Positions 1 through 5,577 of a stretch of 10,006 nt of DNA are shown piece by piece (within the stretch, counting starts at the first letter, position 1; each line of letters opens with the position of its first letter). A model generated the notes under the pieces. It was not told where the DNA came from. It searched no databases and saw only the letters and a list, made by a program, of their open reading frames with translations. The position numbers and the translations under genes are program-made. Source of the DNA: a bacterium (GTDB lineage Bacteria; SZUA-79; Acidulodesulfobacterales; Acidulodesulfobacteraceae). The stretch lies in NCBI GenBank assembly GCA_021803845.1, contig JAJZLA010000033.1, positions 1 to 10,006 on the forward strand, given 5' to 3'.

Positions 1-923
1 TTATTTAAAAATTTGCCGTCTTTATAATAAAATGCATTGGCTATATTCTCCTGAACGTCGAAAGTAAGCCTGTCATTTTTTTTTCCGGCAAGCAGATGCA
101 TCATAATGCGCGTTTTTAAAATAAATTTTTTTCCTTCATAAAGATTCGTTATATCCTCTTTTTTTAAAGAAGTATCGGCGTTGTTTGCTTTAAGCGCGGC
201 AATCACCATTTCTTCAGCTTTTTTAAATTTACATTTACATTCGACGATTTCTCCGCCGCCGTCCAGATTTGGAAATATATCCTTAACGCCAAGATAATAT
301 ATCCATCCGCAATAAGAATAATCCCTCAAACCTCCTATAGCCTCTTTAACGTCCGGTTCGAGAAGAAAAATATCGTTGTCGGTCATAACATTGATAAGTC
401 GCCTTTTTCTTAAGCGCTTCATTATTTCTTTTAAAAAAATTAATTTCGCGTCTATCTTTTTAAAGTCCGATGTAAATTTATCGAATAATGACTTGTTGCC
501 GGTTATATATCTTGCATTTATAAAAGACGTATATGTATTCAAATCACTGCTCATAAGTTCTATGGCTTCTGCGCTGGTCATTACGCTCTGCGCAAGATCT
601 ACTCCGGCATCCCAGAATAAATAAAAAAAATCCTTTATATCCCTTGCGGAATCCTCTGCACTTAATCCGTTTTCCGTCAAAATCATTATATCGATGTCAG
701 AATAAGGACATAATTCTAAATTTGAATAACTGCCCCCCGCTACTATGCAGTATTCGCTGCCGCCTTTAATAAGAGAAAAAGCTTCTATGATAATAGAATC
801 GTAAAATAAAGAAATTTCTTTGGCGGTATGAAAAGAATCGTAATTAAAAAGGTTGTCTTTTAACAGCGCATATTTCGATTTTATTTTTTGTTTTAATTCC
901 GTTGGCGTAATCATAGTAATCAT
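1..923 (-). CDS. glnD: [Protein-PII] uridylyltransferase GlnD, N-terminal part (3' end outside window)
   Basis: GlnD adds and removes UMP on PII signal proteins in response to glutamine, which sets nitrogen assimilation. The visible 307 residues carry the family's landmarks. A nucleotidyltransferase core GGSYSNLELCPYSDID lies at about residues 63-78, with probable metal ligands D76 and D78. EPDVKEAIGGLRD follows at 189-201. The helical segment RIMMHLLAGKKNDRLTFDVQ lies at about 272-291 and matches the GlnD-specific linker. The frame is open to the window edge. Family members are usually about 850-950 residues, so the HD uridylyl-removing domain and the ACT domains should lie to the left. I chose the ATG at 923 because GGAGA (933-937) sits 9 nt upstream; an in-frame ATG at 914 is the alternative. 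The usual GGYGRGEL is GGSYSNLEL here, so the GR pair is replaced. The gene is divergent from the potassium channel gene. Confidence 0.9.
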   Translation of the reverse strand, partial: MITMITPTELKQKIKSKYALLKDNLFNYDSFHTAKEISLFYDSIIIEAFSLIKGGSEYCIVAGGSYSNLELCPYSDIDIMILTENGLSAEDSARDIKDFFYLFWDAGVDLAQSVMTSAEAIELMSSDLNTYTSFINARYITGNKSLFDKFTSDFKKIDAKLIFLKEIMKRLRKRRLINVMTDNDIFLLEPDVKEAIGGLRDYSYCGWIYYLGVKDIFPNLDGGGEIVECKCKFKKAEEMVIAALKANNADTSLKKEDITNLYEGKKFILKTRIMMHLLAGKKNDRLTFDVQENIANAFYYKDGKFLN

Positions 924-1160
924 TAATACTTGTCTCCGATATTCCTTTAATATAACGTAATCTATTCATAATATTATAGTATAATACAAATAAATTTATC
1001 CGGGCTTATATATTTCATTCCGGTCTGTTTTATGCATGCAAAGCTAAATTGTTAAAAGTAATTTTTTGATGGCGACAAAATTGTTAATGATAATATAATT
1101 ATACAATTATTTATGTTATAATATCTTTAAAAAAACAAAAACATATATAACTAAATCGAA
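924..1160. promoter_or_regulatory. Divergent intergenic region between glnD and the potassium channel gene
   Basis: This 237-bp, very AT-rich spacer must hold the promoters of two divergent genes. For the rightward gene, a TGT-TATAAT extended -10 element at 1114-1122 would start transcription about 30 nt before the ATG at 1161; no good -35 is visible. The 10-mer AAATTGTTAA occurs twice (1046-1055 and 1078-1087), 32 bp apart, about three helical turns. That could be a paired regulator site, although chance is likely in such AT-rich DNA. On the leftward side I see only the glnD ribosome binding site (933-937) and several TATAAT-like strings without a convincing partner. Confidence 0.45.
1114..1122 (+). 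promoter_or_regulatory. Extended -10 promoter element for the potassium channel gene
   Basis: TGT directly followed by a perfect TATAAT fits the sigma-70 extended -10 pattern TGnTATAAT, which can work without a strong -35. The predicted start point is near 1129, giving a leader of about 30 nt. The leader has no Shine-Dalgarno sequence ahead of the ATG at 1161. Confidence 0.45.
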
Positions 1161-2150
1161 ATGTTTAACGTAATATTAATTTTTTTTCGTAAGTTAAAAA
1201 TATTAACGAATCAACATAAATCTGATTTAATAAGAATTTTTGTTTTTCTTATAGCAATACTTTTAATTTTTTCTTACTTATTCAGCCGCTACGAAAAAAT
1301 ATCTTTTTTTAAATCATTTTACTGGGCGGTTACTACCGCCACTACCGTAGGTTACGGCGACGTCACGCCGACAAACAATATAGGAAGAATTATCGCTATG
1401 GGTTTAATGATTCTAGGAATAGGAATTTTAGGTCTTTTTTTAGCGACGGTATCTTCTATTATGTTTGAATTTAAAATAGGGAGGATATTTGGAACTATGG
1501 AAAGCCATATTTTTAAGGAGCATATTGTTATACTAGGTTACAGCAGTTTAATAAAATCTTCTTTGAAAGATATTATGGAAACAAAAGATAACGTAACCCT
1601 TGTGGCAAATATCGAAAAATCGCCGGAAAACAGCGGTAAATTAATATTTATAAAAGGCGATATTACAGATGAAAAAACTGTTGCAAAAGCTCACGTCGAC
1701 AAAGCAAAACTGTGCATTATTTCAGACGAAGACGATTCAAACTCTTTAATAGCCGGTATAAACGTAAGGACGCAATATAAAAATACTTACATAATTGCTT
1801 TAATTTTTAAAAAAGAGACTGAAAGAGCTTTTAAAGAAATAGGCATCAACGAGGTATTTTCCTCGGGTTCGTTTTCAAGCAGGGTGCTTGTTAAATCCAT
1901 AGAGTTTAAAGGCGCTTCGAAATTTTTTAATCAGCTTTTAGACGAAAATTTTAAAGAGGGGCTTATAGAAAAAGATTTGCCCAGAAATCTAGAAAATAAA
2001 GAATTTTTAGAAGTTATAAAATTTTTTAAAGAAAATAAAGACGAAATTGCCGTAGGAATAAAAAGAAATGAACAGGTTATGATAAACCCCGAAAAATCTT
2101 TTATCGTCGTCGTCGGCGACAGGGTTATGTTAATCGGGAAAAAGAGCTGA
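1161..2150 (+). CDS. Two-transmembrane-helix potassium channel with C-terminal RCK (TrkA-N/TrkA-C) domains
   Basis: A tetrameric K+ channel subunit of the MthK/Kch type in the inner membrane. TM1 is at about residues 24-41. The pore helix and selectivity filter TTVGYGD follow (TVGYG at 62-66). TM2 is at about 74-101, glycine-rich at the expected hinge (LGIGILG). An RCK_N Rossmann domain (about 120-235) and an RCK_C domain (about 250-327, ending INPEKSFIVVVGDRVMLIG) complete the protein. At 329 residues it matches MthK in length and order. The nucleotide-loop glycines read GYSSLI rather than GxGxxG; MthK also has a non-classical GWSES there. The MthK calcium ligands in AEAE appear as ALIF (about 213-216), so calcium gating is unlikely. 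No Shine-Dalgarno precedes the ATG, but one precedes an internal ATG at M113. Kup lies downstream on the same strand after 503 bp. Family assignment is firm; ligand and direction of physiological flux are unknown. Confidence 0.93.
   Translation: MFNVILIFFRKLKILTNQHKSDLIRIFVFLIAILLIFSYLFSRYEKISFFKSFYWAVTTATTVGYGDVTPTNNIGRIIAMGLMILGIGILGLFLATVSSIMFEFKIGRIFGTMESHIFKEHIVILGYSSLIKSSLKDIMETKDNVTLVANIEKSPENSGKLIFIKGDITDEKTVAKAHVDKAKLCIISDEDDSNSLIAGINVRTQYKNTYIIALIFKKETERAFKEIGINEVFSSGSFSSRVLVKSIEFKGASKFFNQLLDENFKEGLIEKDLPRNLENKEFLEVIKFFKENKDEIAVGIKRNEQVMINPEKSFIVVVGDRVMLIGKKS
1479..1499 (+). promoter_or_regulatory. Possible internal ribosome binding site and start codon for a free RCK subunit
   Basis: Inside the channel gene, GGGAGGA (1479-1485) lies 11 nt ahead of an in-frame ATG (1497-1499, M113). 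It stands at the junction between TM2 and the RCK_N domain. Initiation here would give a soluble 217-residue RCK protein. MthK is known to make such a product from Met107, at almost the same alignment position. The spacing is long, but similar to that seen for lgt (12 nt) and the DUF255 gene (12 nt) in this window. Seen: the motif and its position. Inferred: that it is used. Confidence 0.4.
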
Positions 2151-2234
2151 CTCGGTTATTATTAATTATAATTACATTATGAAAATAGTAGAAAAATGCG
2201 TAAATAAATCTGATCCCTTTATTTAATAGCGGAA

Positions 2235-2369
2235 TTAAAAGGATATATACCGCCTGGAGGGAGTTATCGGCGGCATCGGCAGCATAGCCGCATTTTCCAA
2301 ATTTCTCCTTATCGTCATCATCGCATACATCATTGAATTGTTTGAATGTAAATACTGTTCATCCATCAT
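2235..2369 (-). other. Candidate methionine-rich microprotein frame (44 residues)
   Basis: On the opposite strand of the same island, an ATG-ATG start at 2369 opens 44 codons ending in TAA at 2235-2237. Eight residues are methionine, including MMYAMM and MLPMP, with a basic end (TPSRRYISF). The upstream GGAA is weak and about 12-13 nt away. Methionine richness is largely forced by the run of CAT/ATC triplets on the other strand, so this may be only the shadow of the plus-strand frame or of a non-coding RNA. No family recognised. Confidence 0.15.
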
Positions 2370-2373
2370 GTAA
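2254..2373 (+). other. Candidate hydrophobic microprotein frame (39 residues, non-ATG start)
   Basis: From a CTG at 2254, 10 nt after AAAAGGA, an open frame runs to the TAA at 2371-2373. Its product would have a Gly-rich start (VIGGIGSIAAF), one hydrophobic stretch (FLLIVIIAYIIELF) and a C-terminal CKYC pair. That would be a single-pass membrane peptide. ATC dominates its isoleucine codons, unlike the ATA and ATT of neighbouring genes. There is no ATG, GTG or TTG at the proper end, and an antisense frame covers the same bases, so coding status is doubtful. No family recognised. Confidence 0.2.
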
Positions 2374-2653
2374 TCGCTTATTCCGCTTTGTTACATTCCG
2401 CATTGCGTTACGTCCGATTTTATCCATTTTTATAATTGTAATTATTATAATATTAATTTATTGAATTATTCGTAATTTTAAGTAAATGTAAAATATCGTT
2501 AATTTCGTTATTATTTTTCGTTCTTTTTTCGCTATTATTTTCTTCCATTTTTTTAAAAATGTAATATAATAAGATGTTTTTATAATTTTAAATATAAAGA
2601 TAAATAAACTCAATAAATTTTACTTAACTTAATATATTTTAATATCTTATATT

Positions 2654-4525
2654 ATGAATAAACTTAGCACTGACAACGTAAAGAAAGCTTTAACCGAAAA
2701 TAAATCGCTTAAAGCCCTAGGCATAGTGTTCGGAGACATAGGAACCAGCCCTATATACACTATAGCCGTTATCTTTACCTATCTAAAGGTTACGGGAATG
2801 AACGTCCTCGGAGTTGTGTCGCTTATAATCTGGACGCTCACCCTGCTGGTTACCGTCCAGTACGTATGGTTTGCAATGGGCATAAGCGAAAGAAACGAGG
2901 GCGGCACTATAATACTTAAAAATATTATTCAAAAATATATCAAATCCGCCCGCGAAGTTGCTTTCATAACCGTAATATCGTATATAGCGCTGTCGCTTCT
3001 TATAGGCGACTCGGTTATTACTCCGGCTATAAGTATATTAAGCGCGGTTGAAGGTATAAGCCTTATTCCTTTTTTTAAAAACATAGCTACGGATACCGTA
3101 ATTTTAATTTCGATTATAATAACGATTGGTTTGTTCTGGTATCAGCATAAAGGTACGGAAAAGGTAGCAAAAATTTTCAGTCCGGTAATGCTGTTATGGT
3201 TTATAGTAATCGGCTCTTCCGGTATTTTATCGCTTTTGCATATGCCTCAGATTTTTTTAAAGGTTATTGACCCTTACTACGCTTTGAGATTTTTATTTAA
3301 CGGCAATATTTCGGCAAATCGTTTAATTGCTCACGGAATTATTTCTTTATTCGTCCTTTCCGACGTTATTCTTTCTGCGACGGGCGGCGAAGCCCTTTAT
3401 GCCGATATGGGGCATATTGGAAGAAAACCTATTACGAAAGCATGGATTATTGTATTTATTGCACTAATATTCAACTACATGGGACAAGGCGCTTTCCTGC
3501 TTACGCATAAGACGCAAACGGATGCTTTTTTTATGATGCTTTATTCGCAGTCGCATATATTTTACATGCCGATTCTTATTTTAAGTATTGCGGCTACGAT
3601 AATAGCGTCCCAGGCTGTTATAAGCGGAATTTTTTCAATAGTTTACCAGCTTATTAATAACAGAATTATTCCATTATTAAAAATAAACTATAATTCAAGC
3701 GAAATTCAGTCTCAGATATATATAAGTTTTGCAAATTGGTTTTTGTTTGTCAGCGTTTTGGCGGCGATTCTTATATTCAGAACTTCAAATAACCTTGCAA
3801 TGGCATACGGACTTGCGGTCAGCGGAACTATGACTTTTACCGGAATTTTAATAAATATACATTTTTTTCATAAGCGCAGATATTTTATGCTGTTAATTTC
3901 TATTATAACAACGTTTGCGGATATTATGTTTTTAACTTCAAACCTGCTTTATAAAACTTTGCAGGGGGGTTATTTCGCGCTTATAATAGCAACTATACCT
4001 TTTGTTGTAATTATGATATATACGAGCGGACAGAAAAAATTGCACTCTATATACAAAATGACGGACTTTAACGTATTTTTAAAAGAATATGAATACCGTT
4101 ATAAAAACTTTTCAAAACTTGCCGGAACTTCGCTTTTTTTTGCTAGTCTTTCCGATAAAGTATCTCCATACATAGTCAAAACAATGTTTAGAAATAATAT
4201 TATCTATGAAAGAAATATTTTCGTTTCGATCGAAAGAACGGAAAAGCCATATGGGATAGACAGCACGCTTAAAAGCGAAGTATCTCCCGGACTCAGCCAG
4301 TTTCTTATAAGAGCAGGCTATTCGGAAGTAGTGGACGTAGAAGCTATGCTGAAAAAAAATAATATCGATGAAACCGTCATATTTTATGGGTTCGAGGAAA
4401 TAGTAAGCAATAACGTATTATGGAAGATATTCGCGCTGATTAAAAAATTATCCCCTTCATTCGTCAGGTTTTATAAACTTCCCGCCGAAAAAGTCAACGG
4501 AGTAATGGTAAGGATTAAGATGTGA
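2654..4525 (+). CDS. kup: Low-affinity potassium uptake protein Kup (Trk-independent K+ permease)
   Basis: Kup is a K+ uptake permease of the inner membrane, thought to work as a K+/H+ symporter, which suits low external pH. The 623 residues match the usual bacterial length. About twelve membrane helices lie in the first 460 residues, followed by a cytosolic C-terminal domain. Family signatures are clear: GIVFGDIGTSPIYT at 23-36 (D28 matches the functionally important Asp23 of E. coli Kup), GDSVITPAISILSAVEG at 118-134, GGEALYADMGHIGRKPI at 244-260, NYMGQGAFLL at 274-283 and ATIIASQAVISG at 314-325. The ATG at 2654 is the only sensible start because the signature begins at residue 23. No Shine-Dalgarno precedes it, and an AT-rich leader or leaderless transcript is possible. 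It follows the RCK potassium channel on the same strand but probably has its own promoter, given the 503-bp gap. It converges on lgt. Confidence 0.96.
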   Translation: MNKLSTDNVKKALTENKSLKALGIVFGDIGTSPIYTIAVIFTYLKVTGMNVLGVVSLIIWTLTLLVTVQYVWFAMGISERNEGGTIILKNIIQKYIKSAREVAFITVISYIALSLLIGDSVITPAISILSAVEGISLIPFFKNIATDTVILISIIITIGLFWYQHKGTEKVAKIFSPVMLLWFIVIGSSGILSLLHMPQIFLKVIDPYYALRFLFNGNISANRLIAHGIISLFVLSDVILSATGGEALYADMGHIGRKPITKAWIIVFIALIFNYMGQGAFLLTHKTQTDAFFMMLYSQSHIFYMPILILSIAATIIASQAVISGIFSIVYQLINNRIIPLLKINYNSSEIQSQIYISFANWFLFVSVLAAILIFRTSNNLAMAYGLAVSGTMTFTGILINIHFFHKRRYFMLLISIITTFADIMFLTSNLLYKTLQGGYFALIIATIPFVVIMIYTSGQKKLHSIYKMTDFNVFLKEYEYRYKNFSKLAGTSLFFASLSDKVSPYIVKTMFRNNIIYERNIFVSIERTEKPYGIDSTLKSEVSPGLSQFLIRAGYSEVVDVEAMLKKNNIDETVIFYGFEEIVSNNVLWKIFALIKKLSPSFVRFYKLPAEKVNGVMVRIKM

Positions 4526-4535
4526 CGTTTATTAT

Positions 4536-4566
4536 GGATTGCTTCGCTATCGCTCGCAATAACTGA
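4536..4566. repeat. Short palindromic repeat-like element between convergent kup and lgt
   Basis: The gap 4526-4632 contains, read on the minus strand, TTATTGCGAGCGATAGCGA followed by AGCAATCC. ATTGC and GCAAT (4538-4542 and 4556-4560) form the outer stem. This closely resembles a dispersed intergenic repeat, ATTGCGAGCGAAGCGAAGCAAT, that I recall from several proteobacterial and other genomes. CCCGTCATTG, the usual beginning of that repeat, appears separately in the same gap (minus strand, ending near 4608), as if the element were interrupted or decayed. It may double as a weak transcription boundary for both convergent genes, but no T-run follows the stem. Confidence 0.45.
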
Positions 4567-4632
4567 CAAAAATAACAGCGACGACCATGCTAAACATCAA
4601 TGAGAGGCAATAAACAATGACGGGCCGCCGCT

Positions 4633-5508
4633 TTATATTTTTGCCGTATCTTGAATGTCTTTATATTTATAGTGTCTGTAAATTATAACGGCTATCGAAA
4701 CTATGACTGCAAACATACTAAGCACTTGGGATACCCTTATACTGTTTCCAAGCCATAAGCTGTCTATTCTCGTACCTTCCGTAAAAAATCTCGTAGTTCC
4801 ATACCATATTAAATAGCCTATTAATATTGTACCGGCTACTTTCGGTTTTTTTCTTGAAAGCCACATTAAAAAAATAAAACCTAAAAAATCCGGAACCGAT
4901 TCATAAAAAAATGAAGGCTCAAAATGAGAATACATAGTCAGATTTTTCGGATAGGCGGTTTGAAAAGGATAACCCCATAATCCGAATATTAAATGTTTAG
5001 GCGTATAAGCATTAGTAGGACGCAAAGCTTTAGCTATGGGTAGTCCCCATTTAACGGGATAGCCGAAAGCTTGCTGGTCTATAAAATTTCCCCACCTGCC
5101 AATTGCCTGACCTAAAAGAAGACTCGGCGCAAGCATATCAACATAGCGCCATATATTAAGTTTTTTAATACGCGTATAGAAATAAAGCGTTAAAAGCCCT
5201 CCTATTTCTCCACCGTAAATAGCCAACCCGCCCTGCCAAATATAAAAAATACTCAAAGGATTATTTGCATAATATCCCCATGCAAACACAACATAATAAA
5301 GGCGCGCAAAAATTATTGAAACCGGTATGGCAAAAACCATAATATTAATTATATTTTCCGGATCCTCGCCCCATGATTTTGCTCTGAAATAGGCAATTGT
5401 TATACCTACTACAAAACCTATTCCAATTAATATTCCGTACCAGTGAACGGGAAGCGGTCCTATATAGATTATTGGATTAGGCGCATACCAGTTGTTAAAA
5501 TTAAACAT
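4633..5508 (-). CDS. lgt: Prolipoprotein diacylglyceryl transferase Lgt
   Basis: Lgt transfers diacylglycerol from phosphatidylglycerol to the lipobox cysteine of prelipoproteins, the first step of lipoprotein maturation in the inner membrane. The 291-residue, multi-helix protein shows VHWYG (Y24, equivalent to E. coli Tyr26), AIYGGEIGG (Y98 where E. coli has His103), the signature GRWGNFIDQQAFG (137-149) and YGTTRFFTEGTR (Y236, R240, E244). In the signature, R138 and N141 are kept, but the usual Glu (E. coli Glu151) is Gln146 and the preceding Asn is Asp144. The common HPTFLYES is EPSFFYES (197-204). Overall topology and length are normal. AGAGGA (5521-5526) lies 12 nt before the ATG. The stop of the LysM-NlpC/P60 gene is only 69 bp upstream on the same strand with no terminator seen, so co-transcription is likely. 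Confidence 0.95.
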   Translation of the reverse strand: MFNFNNWYAPNPIIYIGPLPVHWYGILIGIGFVVGITIAYFRAKSWGEDPENIINIMVFAIPVSIIFARLYYVVFAWGYYANNPLSIFYIWQGGLAIYGGEIGGLLTLYFYTRIKKLNIWRYVDMLAPSLLLGQAIGRWGNFIDQQAFGYPVKWGLPIAKALRPTNAYTPKHLIFGLWGYPFQTAYPKNLTMYSHFEPSFFYESVPDFLGFIFLMWLSRKKPKVAGTILIGYLIWYGTTRFFTEGTRIDSLWLGNSIRVSQVLSMFAVIVSIAVIIYRHYKYKDIQDTAKI

Positions 5509-5577
5509 AATAGATTTATTTCCTCTTAATTTTTCCTTTTAATTTTTTAAATTATAGGAAATTTATTTTTTAATAGA

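Larger units (their letters stand above)
2151..2653. other. Long intergenic region between the potassium channel gene and kup
   Basis: These 503 bp hold no recognised gene. The outer parts are extremely AT-rich. At 2222-2239 there is a 6-bp perfect hairpin (TTTAAT, loop AGCGGA, ATTAAA). From about 2250 to 2400 the base composition becomes much more balanced, with ATC, GCC and GGC triplets unlike the flanking genes. This island includes a GCGGC/GCCGC hairpin (2270-2274 with 2287-2291) and overlapping short reading frames on both strands. Toward kup, a TATAAT at 2565-2570 could be a -10 without a good -35, and a TAATAT at 2640-2645 would give a nearly leaderless kup transcript. I looked for the c-di-AMP (ydaO-type) riboswitch core expected ahead of some K+ genes and did not recognise it. 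Confidence 0.5.

Noticed and set aside
376..624. Plus-strand open frame of 82 codons
   Set aside because: It lies antisense within glnD, whose motifs are unmistakable, and has no family features or ribosome binding site.
1081..1099. TTGTTA with TATAAT as a -35/-10 pair for the channel gene
   Set aside because: The spacing of 7 bp is far too short for a sigma-70 promoter; the extended -10 at 1114-1122 is better.
1520..1560. Broken RCK nucleotide-binding loop as a sign of a pseudogene
   Set aside because: MthK itself has a non-GxGxxG loop, and the frame and both RCK halves are intact here.
2151..2653. c-di-AMP (ydaO-type) or other riboswitch ahead of kup
   Set aside because: The conserved ydaO core strings were not found; a few purine-rich stretches near 2250 are not enough.
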